Source: Planctomycetota bacterium
GTDB lineage: Bacteria; Planctomycetota; Planctomycetia; Pirellulales; PLA5
Assembly (NCBI GenBank): GCA_029259895.1
Contig: JAJDEG010000547.1
Span: 1-51,320, forward strand
Length of the DNA stretch: 51,320 bases
Reading direction: 5' to 3'
The notes beneath the pieces are model-generated. The model had not been told where the DNA came from. It made no database searches and saw nothing but the letters and a program-made list of their open reading frames with translations. Every line of letters begins with the position of its first letter. Positions within the stretch are counted from its first letter, which is position 1. A program made the translations under genes and the position numbers. Positions 11,301 to 18,040 of the stretch are shown here, piece after piece.

Positions 11301-14148
11301 GGTTGCCGTCGGCGCCTCGTTCCGAATCGCTTGCGGTCTTCCATTCGAGCAGCCGCCGTTTCGTCCAAATCATGCGCACCAGTGTGCGCACGATGGCATC
11401 GGCGCTAATAAATGCCTCGTAAGGCAAGAAGACGCACACGAACATGCCGTGCGCTAGAGACCGCCGCAACGTTTGTAGGGTCGCTCGCAAATGTATTCCC
11501 AGCGGCAAGTCCACAGGCTTGCCGAGCAGATTCGCCGCGGCGGCCAAGAAGGGCGGCATCGCGACCACGCTCGCTAAAAACAGCAGCGAGGCGGCCGCCA
11601 TAGTCGCTGACAACGCCCAAGAGATGACGAGCAGAAGCAGCATGGCCACGGGTACCAGGGAACGGCGCAGGTTGTCGAATATCTTCCATCGGGACAAGGC
11701 CGAGATTGGGTTCCGGACGCGCTGGCCTGATGGCCCGGGCACCCACGGCAAGACCCAGGGAGCGATCTGCCAGTCGCCGCGCATCCAGCGATGCCGGCGG
11801 GCGACGTCCCCTCCATATCCCGCAGGATGTTCTTCGTAAAGCACCACATCGCTGAGCAGTGTCGAACGTGCGTAGGCGCACTCAATCAAGTCATGGCTCA
11901 AGATTACATTGTCGGGAAAGTCGCTGCAGCAGCGCTGGAAGGCGTCGACTTCGTAGATGCCTTTGCCGATAAACGAGCCCTCGCCAAACAAATCCTGGTA
12001 CACATCCGACACGACGCGCGTATACGGATCGACGCCCGGATCGCCCGCATACAATTTTACGAACCGCGAGCGCTGCGCGCTGGGCAAGCTGACGCCGACC
12101 CGCGGCTGCAGGATCGCATAGCCGTCAACGACGCGGCGGCATTGGTCATCAAAAACTGGTCGATTGAGCGGATGCGCGAGCGTGCCTACCATCAGCCGCG
12201 CCGTGTCGCGCGGTAACTGCGTGTCGGTATCGAGCGTTATGACGTAACGCACACCTTGCAGGATGTCCGTCTGACCGACGACGACCGCAAATCGGTCGTT
12301 CGCGCCGCGCAACAGAGCGTTCAGATCGGCTAGTTTGCCGCGCTTGCGCTCGTAGCCCATCCACACGCCTTCCCGATCGTTCCAACGGCGCGCGCGGTGA
12401 AAGAGATAAAAAATATCGCCGCGAATGTGGGCGTATTTCTCGTTCAGACGCTCGATGCCCTCCCGCGCCAGTCCCACCAATTCCGCGTCCGCCGGCAATG
12501 ATTCGGCCGGGGCATCGGTAAAGTCCGTCAGCAAGGCAAAGTGCAGACTCGGATCGCGATTGGCGAGATACCGGACCTCCAACCCGTTGAGCAAATGCTC
12601 GATGCCAGCGGCGCACGTGAGCATGGTGGGCACCGCCACGAGCGTGCGATGCTCAGGCGGAACGCCCAGTTCAAAATCCATTCGCGGCAACGATTGCGGG
12701 CTGAGTAGGTGCGTCGCCAACCAGTTGACGAGCGCCAGCCCCAAGTGGGAAGCGCTGATCAGCGCTGGCACGGCCAACAGCCCCACGGCGAGCCAACCCG
12801 CATCGCTTCGCAGCGTCCACGAAATGAAAAGAAATGTCGCCGCAAGCGTCACGAGCGTCATTCCGGAAAGATAACACGTTAGCGGAAACGTCCGCCGCAG
12901 CTTATCGAATACGACCGACACGGAGAGCCGCATGTCGACCAAGCGCTCCAGCACGGGCCGACCACGATCGATCAGAAAATATCCCACGTGCGCCGCGCGG
13001 TTAGCAGGCGTTTCGCGTGCTTGATTTTCGGCCAATTGCACGGCCTTGCGAGCCACTTCGTACTCCGTGAGCCGGCTGCGGCGGGCGATGCCTTCGACCG
13101 CGTGCCGATACCGGTCGCGCGTCGCGAAATCCATCTGCGCATAAATACCCGCGGGATCGCCTGACAGGGTCTGCTCGACCAAACTGTGCTTGGCGATGAA
13201 CTGGCGCCAATCGTGGGCGTTCAAAAACCGCAGACTGTTGATGCTATTGCCGATCGACACCTGGTCAGCGGCCTGTGCCTGGCCTTCGGTGCGCACTAAC
13301 CGCTCGGTCGTCAATCCTTGATCGGCCAGGCGGTGCTCAAGCCAGCTATTGGCAAATGCGAAGTTTGGGTTCTGACCCTGTAAGTGGCGAGTCAGTTCTG
13401 CCAGGAACGCCCCCGACAGAGGCGGATTGGCGCGGGCCATATCCGCCAGCACTAGGATCAAGTCCGTGGGCTTTTGCTCAACGACGCTGACCATCCGCTC
13501 CGCCCAATCGCTGGCTAGGTCGCGGTCGCGGCGCGCGGAGGAAATCCGCACGGCAACGCGCCGCAGATTCTCGATCAGGGCCAGCCGCAGCATCAGCGGC
13601 AGCGCCCACAATTCACCCAGCTTGAGCGGCTCCACCGACTGGTACGAGGCAATGAAGCCATTGAGACTAGCGTCGTCGACGCGCCCATCCACGTGCGCAA
13701 TCAATTCCAATGCGATGCCGTAGGCTCGTGGAAAGCTGGCGGCTGGACCGTTCGCCAGGCGCGGCAACTCGCGGCTATAAGATGGAGGCAGCAGACGCCG
13801 GATGGCTCGGATTTGTTCTTCGACCAGGTAGAAATTGTCGAGAAGCCATTCGGCGGCCGGCTCAATCCGGCGATTTTGCTCGGCCGCCGCCGTCACGATG
13901 TCGTAGGTCTCGAACAGCACGCGCTCGTTCTCGTCGAGCCGCGGCAACAGTTGATCGCGGGCCTGACCACCGGCCAGTTGGTGCAACGCCGCGATTTCCT
14001 TTGCGTGGCGCCCGAGATGATCGATGCTGAAGAGTTCCGCACGTAGCGGCAGTTCGTCCGTTTGGCTAGTCTGCGAAGATTCCCAATCCGCCGACCGTCG
14101 CCAGGACATCAGCCGCAATAACGTGCCTGAAATGTCTGGTACGCGCAC
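5389..14148 (-). CDS. ndvB: Cyclic beta-1,2-glucan synthase (NdvB type, GT84 plus GH94)
   Basis: With 2,919 residues this is the usual giant size of NdvB/Cgs. The protein is a membrane glucosyltransferase that builds, trims and cyclises beta-1,2-glucan, an osmoregulatory or envelope polysaccharide. Order of parts: a helical N-terminal region; membrane spans around residues 420-480; a GT84 domain with YVITLDTDTQLPRDTARLM and HRWMRGDWQ; more spans around 830-1000; a glucoamylase-like domain with PWGISESGYNAID and PGLGLKRGLVEDLV (about 1470-1510); then the GH94 phosphorylase region with FGFRDQLQDAMAL, GDWNDGMNLVG and RENGGQYTHSAIW. The start is GTG at 14148 with AGGAG seven bases upstream. It is a single-gene unit, converging with the coiled-coil gene. 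No frameshift or missing core motif was noticed. A non-cyclising GT84 relative is possible. Confidence 0.95.
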   Translation of the reverse strand: MRVPDISGTLLRLMSWRRSADWESSQTSQTDELPLRAELFSIDHLGRHAKEIAALHQLAGGQARDQLLPRLDENERVLFETYDIVTAAAEQNRRIEPAAEWLLDNFYLVEEQIRAIRRLLPPSYSRELPRLANGPAASFPRAYGIALELIAHVDGRVDDASLNGFIASYQSVEPLKLGELWALPLMLRLALIENLRRVAVRISSARRDRDLASDWAERMVSVVEQKPTDLILVLADMARANPPLSGAFLAELTRHLQGQNPNFAFANSWLEHRLADQGLTTERLVRTEGQAQAADQVSIGNSINSLRFLNAHDWRQFIAKHSLVEQTLSGDPAGIYAQMDFATRDRYRHAVEGIARRSRLTEYEVARKAVQLAENQARETPANRAAHVGYFLIDRGRPVLERLVDMRLSVSVVFDKLRRTFPLTCYLSGMTLVTLAATFLFISWTLRSDAGWLAVGLLAVPALISASHLGLALVNWLATHLLSPQSLPRMDFELGVPPEHRTLVAVPTMLTCAAGIEHLLNGLEVRYLANRDPSLHFALLTDFTDAPAESLPADAELVGLAREGIERLNEKYAHIRGDIFYLFHRARRWNDREGVWMGYERKRGKLADLNALLRGANDRFAVVVGQTDILQGVRYVITLDTDTQLPRDTARLMVGTLAHPLNRPVFDDQCRRVVDGYAILQPRVGVSLPSAQRSRFVKLYAGDPGVDPYTRVVSDVYQDLFGEGSFIGKGIYEVDAFQRCCSDFPDNVILSHDLIECAYARSTLLSDVVLYEEHPAGYGGDVARRHRWMRGDWQIAPWVLPWVPGPSGQRVRNPISALSRWKIFDNLRRSLVPVAMLLLLVISWALSATMAAASLLFLASVVAMPPFLAAAANLLGKPVDLPLGIHLRATLQTLRRSLAHGMFVCVFLPYEAFISADAIVRTLVRMIWTKRRLLEWKTASDSERGADGNLDETFRSMVFAPALAAGALLVLAFYDLPVLAYAGLWIAAWIASPLVAWWLSQPTPRRAMEFSASQRHFLEKLSRKTWRFFEDFVTAEDNWLPPDNIQQNSGLEVAPRTSPTNIGMALLADLAAYDFGYCSAARLLARTQHTLETLSRMERYRGHFYNWYHTRSLAPLHPQYVSTVDSGNLAASLLVLGSGFAELSEARILPPRSFGGLSDTLRVLLDAARGTEAPLVSADVLRKMERQIEDLDRAPTTLAAAHALLSQVNVAAVELTAAAGSDAMLAWWANAYERSCGDHHADLLHLAAWLSVPAAPALTWDSGCGEQRDRLGNLSEALERLDRAATLPDLVRLQDTVLPLVEAALPAATAETKDWLKQLQDALTNSAEHAAERSQIFAEVAAKCRELAEMDFSFLYNPERELFAIGYNVSERRLDASFYDLLASEARLASFIVIAQGNFGQQHWFALGRLLTSAGSAPALLSWSGSMFEYLMPLLVMPNYENTLLDRTYHSAVRRQIEYGRQRGVPWGISESGYNAIDQHKTYQYRAFGVPGLGLKRGLVEDLVIAPYASALALMVAPEAACRNLERLAAEGQQGEYGFYEAVDYTPSRMPPGADRVTVRQFMAHHEGMILLSLAYALRDKPMQRRFLADPMLRAATLLLQERVPTAVAPIYPHASETTATRAASGEESGSMRVFTDPNSATIEAHLLSNGRYHVAVTSAGGGYSRWRDLAVTRWREDATRDSYGSFCYVRNLESGAVWSNSWQPTTKPTKAYEAIFTQSRAEFRRIDDEVETYTQISVSPEDDIELRRVTLTNRAETPCTLEVTSYAEVVLATQAQDEAHPAFSNLFVQTELIRSRQAIYATRRPRSAEERPPWLTHMMAVRGATIGEPSYETDRMRFMGRHRTLASPEALDRPMPLSNSEGPVLDPVVCIRQTVLLQPNESVRIDIVTGVAESRDGVEALTEKYRDPNLADRVFDLAWTHGHILLQQLSTSEADAQVYGRLTGSIIYASALRRAKASILIQNRRGQSRLWGYGISGDVPILLVRIRDHERIALVRQAVQAHAYWRLKGLAVDLVIWNDDDSVYRQTLQEAIVDLVAASPEASLVDRPGGIFIRRGEQVSEEDQTLLQTVARVVLLDDGGTLAEQAERRARAEVSIPRLKPTRRQPEAPILYEPPRHDLAYFNGLGGFSHDGREYVTILVAGETTPAPWVNVIANAQFGTVVSEGGSAYTWAENSREFRLTPWHNDPVSDVSGEAIYLRDEESGHFWSPSPLPARGENTYVVRHGFGYSIFDYTEEGLTTELSVYVATDSPVKFYKLKIANRSGRTRRVSITGYWELVLGDSRSKSMPHVVTESDPASGAILARNVYSPEFGDRVAFVTCSETNRTFTGDRAEFLGRNGQLKSPAAMRRVRLSGRVGAGYDPCVALQAPMTIADGQERTITFTLGAGRGAVEARSLAQRFGSVESARRAIEDVWHYWSRTLGVVYLETPDASVNFLANGWLVYQTLACRLWARSGFYQSGGAFGFRDQLQDAMALVYSQPNLLREHLLRAASRQFREGDVQHWWHPPQGRGVRTHFSDDFLWLPLAICRYVGVTGDTGVLDERIPFLTARPLRDDEESHFDLPHVSDDIGTLYEHGLRALDHGLRFGEHGLPLMGCGDWNDGMNLVGQHGRGESVWLAFFLFQVLTQFADLARRRGDTSLADRYRIEAGRLRGNIEKHGWDGQWYRRAYFDDGRPLGSAVNEECQIDSISQSWSILSGAGTHERTNMALDSVDKRLVRRDARLILLLDPPFDKSDLDPGYIKGYVPGVRENGGQYTHSAIWTVMAMAAIGDSERAWELFALINPISHGAAPAEISTYRVEPYVVAADIYGVEPHTGRGGWTWYTGSAGWMYRLIVESLLGLHLEVDKLRFTPCLPVSWTTFKLHYRYRETFYHITIHNHAAGAAVGRLVLDGAEVSDGFITLVDDRQDHNVEVDLRPR

Positions 14149-14256
14149 TTAACGCTCCTGATGCTCCCGACCCGTCTGGCTAGCAAGAGCAAAAGACTTA
14201 AGTATAGCGCGAAGCGTGCGAACCGCGTAGCGATCTGGATGGTAAAGGCGGTATGC

Positions 14257-14374
14257 TCCCTCACCGGCTTTGCCCAAAAAATCGCCCGCTGCTCCGAAAG
14301 GCAGAGGCTACCGCGCGGTGCTATCGCAACCGATTGTGGCGAAAGCTGAATTATTGGGCAAAGCCTCCCTCGCC
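14257..14374. mobile_element. MITE-like element with 12-bp perfect TIRs and imperfect 9-bp target duplication
   Basis: GGCTTTGCCCAA (14266-14277) and its exact inverse TTGGGCAAAGCC (14354-14365) bound a 100-bp element. Directly outside are TCCCTCACC (14257-14265) and TCCCTCGCC (14366-14374), a direct repeat matching at 8 of 9 bases, as expected of an old target-site duplication. The interior has no ORF. It lies just upstream of the ndvB-like start and just before the copA-ackA scar. No transposase in the window has matching ends, so the parent element is unknown. Chance pairing cannot be excluded from one copy. Confidence 0.55.
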
Positions 14375-14435
14375 CCAAGACGGTGTATCAACGTTCGCCT
14401 TTCAAATCGGCGGACGGTCCCCTGCGGGCCGATTT

Positions 14436-14613
14436 GAGAAGCTCTCTGGCGTTTGCCTTTCTCTACAACGCGATGGGGATTCCGGTGGTGGCAGGAGTGC
14501 TGTACCCGTTCTTCGGATTGCTGCTCAGCCCCATCATCGCCGGCACCGCGATGAGCCTAAGTTCCGTCTCGGTCATCAGCAACGCCCTAAGGCTGCGGAG
14601 CGCGAAACTGTGA
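14436..14613 (+). pseudogene. copA: C-terminal remnant of a copper-type P1B ATPase
   Basis: The final about 60 residues of ORF 14383-14613 read [51 protein letters not shown]. This is the signature of the last two membrane helices of CopA/CopB-type heavy-metal ATPases, including the conserved MSLSSVSV segment. A complete gene would encode about 700-800 residues; the metal-binding, actuator and P/N domains are all absent. The natural stop codon is present and overlaps the GTG of the acetate kinase fragment (GTGA), so an original coupled copA-ackA junction survives. The residues before LRSSLAF do not look like ATPase, so the upstream deletion point is near 14435. Confidence 0.8.
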
Positions 14614-14744
14614 CTCCGACGTCTACGGACTTCACCTCTCGGCTAACGATCAACGGCGGCTCGTCGAGCATCAAGTTCGCGCTCTACCAGGTTGGCGAAT
14701 CGTTCTGCTCCGCCATTCTTGTGCTGCCAGACGACACGCGATAA
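14610..14744 (+). pseudogene. ackA: N-terminal remnant of acetate kinase
   Basis: From a GTG overlapping the copA stop the frame reads RLTINGGSSSIKFALYQVGES, the N-terminal phosphate-binding motif of acetate/butyrate kinases (normally close to N-GSSS-KF). After about 30 residues homology ends and a stop follows at 44 residues, against about 400 for the full enzyme. Together with the ATPase tail this is one contiguous roughly 300-bp scrap of an ancestral operon, cut on both sides. It can have no kinase activity. Confidence 0.78.
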
Positions 14745-14836
14745 AATTAGCCGTGGCGGGAATGGTGCAGAAATCCAATCCTGTAGCCTGCCAGACTAAG
14801 ATTTTTGGTTTGTCGGATGACTAAATAAAGAGCAAC

Positions 14837-15247
14837 TTGGCGGCGCCAGGTGGCTCTGTTGACGGCGGTGAAAGCCGTGAGATTTGGAAACTCGGCCCGC
14901 TGTGCGTCAAACGATGGTTCCCGCGAGTTTCACCTGTCGAAGTCCGGTTGCAGTGCCGCATTTCGCGCGAATTGCCCACCGGCAATCGGATCTGGTACGT
15001 GCCGCGCCTGCATGGGACGTTCGCGCGGTGGGTCGATGGCAATCCGGCGACGCATAGATGGGCCACGGCGTTGTTGGAACACGATCGGGTGGTGTTGGAG
15101 CGAACTGGTCATATTCCGGCCCGGCCGATCGGCCAGCGTGAATGTCGTTTCTGTCTCAACTATGTCGGGGCTCGCCGCGTACGCCGTTCGCTGCAATTAC
15201 ACGCTCCGCCAACGCTGCGCGCCCCGACGCGCGCGCTATTTGCGTAA
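14837..15247 (+). CDS. Hypothetical ORF, possibly a decayed or short gene
   Basis: This frame of 136 residues has more natural composition than its alternatives over the first 90 residues, with ESREIWKLGPLCVKRWFPRVS and SRELPTGNRIWYVPRLHGTFARWVDG. The LCVKRW piece loosely recalls the lysine strand of kinase-like or aminoglycoside phosphotransferase-like folds, but no catalytic HxD or DFG-type motif is visible, so this is a guess. The C-terminal third becomes Arg-rich and noise-like. The presumed start has no good ribosome binding site, and a 15-bp dispersed repeat copy lies inside the first codons. It may be another remnant in this gene-scrap patch. Confidence 0.3.
   Translation: MAAPGGSVDGGESREIWKLGPLCVKRWFPRVSPVEVRLQCRISRELPTGNRIWYVPRLHGTFARWVDGNPATHRWATALLEHDRVVLERTGHIPARPIGQRECRFCLNYVGARRVRRSLQLHAPPTLRAPTRALFA
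14857..14871 (+). repeat. 15-bp dispersed repeat TGTTGACGGCGGTGA, copy 3
   Basis: Third exact copy of the 15-mer seen at 3789 and 5170. It lies at the start of the hypothetical ORF that follows the copA-ackA scar. Confidence 0.45.
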
Positions 15248-15428
15248 GCGAATAATTGCACACGTCTGAATCGCAGCCGGTAACGCGCGGTACGTGTGGC
15301 CCAAGACTTGCTGCATTTCATCGCTGGATGGAGTAAGTAACGTGGCAGCGCGTAACAGCAGTGCAAGCGAATTGTCGGTGTACGTTGACCGCGTGTTGCC
15401 GTCGCCATAGATAATAGGAGACACGACG

Positions 15429-16175
15429 ATGAGAACGCGCACATTCATGTGGAATGTACCGGTGTGCGAAACCTACGATGCTTTCGTTCGACAGATTCAG
15501 CAGCGTGTAGCAAGGCGTGTGATGTCGCGTACGCCGGGACCGAATGGGCAGCCCGTTCGCCGTGAGATTGCGCTCACTCAGGACAACGGAAGCTTGCATC
15601 AGACGTGGATCGACCTGCGAATGGAACGCGCGCCGGTTGGACTTGTTCGTGCCATCTTTCACGAACGTGATGGTCGCGTCGAACGGATTATGTTCACGGC
15701 GGTTCCGGTGGCCGTGTTGACGCCCGATAGGCCGCGTCGCCCGGACCCGCCGCCAGCACGGCGCGAGCCGGGGTCGACGCCCGCGCCATCGCCCGTGCCA
15801 CCGCGACGGAGTTTGGGTACCGAGCAAGAGGACGAGATTGCCGGTGTGCCGAGCATCTGGCGCGGCGGACGCTACGGCCGCTATTTTTACGGCGTGCATA
15901 CGACGCAGCACAACACAATCTGCTGGGGAGAGTACGACAACGACCACGACGTGTGCCGTGGCCACGAAACTCGCAATACGCGCGGGCTGTTCCTGCATTA
16001 CGACCGCGGTCGTCGCGACTATTTGGCGACGACCCGCCACAATCGAATGCTGGTCGAAGTGAGCCGGTATCGCAACGGCGCGCGGCTTGGCGCATCGGAC
16101 GCCGATCGAGTTTATCGTCAGGGCGTGCTCGACATGCGACGCGAAATGGGGCACACGGCTCCTTTGCCCTTCTGA
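15429..16175 (+). CDS. Orphan two-part protein with proline-rich linker
   Basis: No family recognised. The ATG at 15429 has AGGAG eight bases upstream, so this is probably a real gene. The 248 residues fall into an N-terminal part (1-95, YDAFVRQIQQRVARRVMS, TWIDLRMERAPVGLVRAIF), a Pro/Arg-rich linker (about 97-130) and a C-terminal part (about 135-248). The C-terminal part holds HTTQHNTICWGEYDNDHDVC and MLVEVSRYRNGARL. There is no signal peptide or membrane span. The C-terminal Cys/His/Asp cluster could bind metal. The N-terminal pattern and the later ExxRY faintly recall ribosome-inactivating proteins, but the linker argues against a contiguous RIP fold. It sits between gene scraps and an integrase fragment, a typical place for recently acquired genes. 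Confidence 0.6.
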   Translation: MRTRTFMWNVPVCETYDAFVRQIQQRVARRVMSRTPGPNGQPVRREIALTQDNGSLHQTWIDLRMERAPVGLVRAIFHERDGRVERIMFTAVPVAVLTPDRPRRPDPPPARREPGSTPAPSPVPPRRSLGTEQEDEIAGVPSIWRGGRYGRYFYGVHTTQHNTICWGEYDNDHDVCRGHETRNTRGLFLHYDRGRRDYLATTRHNRMLVEVSRYRNGARLGASDADRVYRQGVLDMRREMGHTAPLPF

Positions 16176-16493
16176 CTAGTGCATCACGCGAATGCCGACG
16201 TGAGGCCTTAACCACGCCCTCCGCGCCGCTAGAAAGTGATGTTTGAGCCGCGCGTCGCTCGCGGCGTTGAGTCGCCGCGAAAGGGCCAGCCGTTTGTGCC
16301 CCAGCCGCCGTTCGCGGACCAGCCAGTTGCAAAACGCCTTCATAGCGACGGTGCAGTCGTTGCGGCGGACGGCGTCGCAGGCCAGCCGCAACCGACGTCG
16401 ATTCAAAACATCGGTACGGCACGTGCGTAGTCTGCCAAGTGCACGAGACGACCAGTGACGGTCTAAGTATCGCAACTCGACTCCACGCGGCAA
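16176..16493 (-). pseudogene. Tyrosine recombinase fragment (core-binding domain)
   Basis: The minus-strand ORF includes AMKAFCNWLVRERRL followed by RRLNAASDARLKHHFLAARRA. This fits the arm/core-binding helices of planctomycete phage-type integrases, where a pattern like IKxFCRWLVxDRR...LxxLNxxTDxRHxRRAL is usual. The catalytic domain (RHxxHRY) is absent downstream, where the orphan gene on the other strand takes over. It is therefore a dead N-terminal piece. Flanking sequence up to 16776 shows no further gene. Confidence 0.55.
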
Positions 16494-16776
16494 GATGTCG
16501 GTAAACCATGATCTTTGGAGTCACCACGGAAAGGCACCGTTGTGCGCACACGCGCGGATGGAGCGCGGCATCGCGCACTTTGGCCGATTGGTGACTGCGG
16601 ATCTTTTACGAGAATTGGCTGCATCAATCGCTAACGTGGCCTTATGAGTTTCCGTGATTAAGTGTCTTTGGTATTCGGGCTAGTAGCCTGGGGACAGAAC
16701 CCGTGCTAGCGTCAAAACACCCGATAATCGAGCCGGATACTCGCGGTTCTGTTCGCGGGCTCTAAGGAGAACATCG

Positions 16777-17961
16777 ATGAACGACGTCACGTTCGCAGAC
16801 ATCCATCAACTGGTCGCCAAGCCCAAGCACGGTGGTTGGTTCGCTTCCGTCCATCTCCCGACGCACGTACCGGGCGAGCAAAATCAACAAGCTCCCATGC
16901 GACTGAAGCGTCTGCTACGAGACCTCAAAGCAGCGCTGTTGCAGCGAGGCATGGATGAGGACGGCATAAAGGTATTCCTCGCCGCGGCAACGAGATTGGT
17001 CGATCAAAGTGACTTCTGGAAGGACGAGGGGCTCAGCGTAGCGGTTCTTGTGGACGCGGACGGCGTCAAAAGTTATCACCTCCGCGTTGGTTGCAACGAG
17101 TTGGCGCTGGTCGGAAGAGAGTTCAATGTCATTCCACTCATCGCGTCGATTAACAGCATGACGCCGTATTGGTTGCTGGCCGTCAGCCAGAACCGAGTTC
17201 GCCTGTTGCGCGGGCTATCGAACGAGATACAGGAAGTCGAAGTGTCAGAGATGCCACGGCACGGATTACGGGCGCTAGGCTACGACGAGCCTCAGGAACA
17301 ATCGCAAACTCATTCCGCGTCGCCGCAGTTGCCGGGAAAGCAAAGCGTCGTTTTTCACGGGCAGGGCGGCGCGGCCGACGCGGCGAAAGCGGAGATCGTG
17401 GCCTTTTTTCGCCTCGTCAATCGCGCCGTGCATCGCGTCGTCGACGCCTCGCGGATGCCGTTGATCTTCGCCGGTGTGGATTACCTGTTTCCGTTGTACA
17501 GCGAAGCCAATACTTCGTCGCGGCTGTGGCAGCGGCACGTTTCCGGTAACCCCGACCGGCTGTCGTCGCAGGAACTCTGCCGGCGGGCGGGCGACTTGCT
17601 CGCCTCGTCGCTCGACGAGCGCTGGCAGACCGACATCGACAACTATTGGAAGAATGCTACGGCCGGCCGCGCGGAAAAGCATGTGGAAGAAATCGTGCGT
17701 TGCGCCCGCCGTGGTCTCGTCGAAACACTTTTCATAGATCCTAGCGTGCGCCAATGGGGGCTTTTCGATTCCGATACGGATCACGTGCGGATCGATGCAG
17801 AACGTCGGCCAGACAGTGAAGACTTGGTGAATGCCGCGGCGGCCGCAGTCGTACGGCATGGCGGAACCGTGGCCACGGTTGGCTCCGGATACGTTCCAGG
17901 CGGTGGGCTGATGGCGGCCACGCTCCGCTATGCGGCCGCAGCGCCTGCGGGCCGCGCATAG
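16777..17961 (+). CDS. baeRF-like protein (bacterial archaeo-eukaryotic release factor family)
   Basis: The protein has 394 residues with an excellent start (AAGGAG seven bases before the ATG). The pattern YWLLAVSQNRVRLLRGL, then KAEIVAFFRLVNRAVHRVV with PLIFAGVDYLFPLY, and a final GLVETLFID...VNAAAAAVVRHGGTVATVGSG matches the eRF1-like family described in bacteria as baeRF. Homologues resemble peptide release factor domains 2 and 3 and tend to occur near stress genes; a role in rescuing stalled ribosomes has been proposed for the family, not shown for this protein. I could not see a clear GGQ loop. It heads a likely operon with the GalT-like gene 79 bp downstream, the YbaK-like gene and a membrane protein. 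Confidence 0.72.
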   Translation: MNDVTFADIHQLVAKPKHGGWFASVHLPTHVPGEQNQQAPMRLKRLLRDLKAALLQRGMDEDGIKVFLAAATRLVDQSDFWKDEGLSVAVLVDADGVKSYHLRVGCNELALVGREFNVIPLIASINSMTPYWLLAVSQNRVRLLRGLSNEIQEVEVSEMPRHGLRALGYDEPQEQSQTHSASPQLPGKQSVVFHGQGGAADAAKAEIVAFFRLVNRAVHRVVDASRMPLIFAGVDYLFPLYSEANTSSRLWQRHVSGNPDRLSSQELCRRAGDLLASSLDERWQTDIDNYWKNATAGRAEKHVEEIVRCARRGLVETLFIDPSVRQWGLFDSDTDHVRIDAERRPDSEDLVNAAAAAVVRHGGTVATVGSGYVPGGGLMAATLRYAAAAPAGRA

Positions 17962-18040
17962 GCAATCGGGCGGTGGCGCGACGTATGCCCATACTCCAAC
18001 AGGATAGCGCGTTCGTGCCGGCAACCCGGGGGAAGACGCA

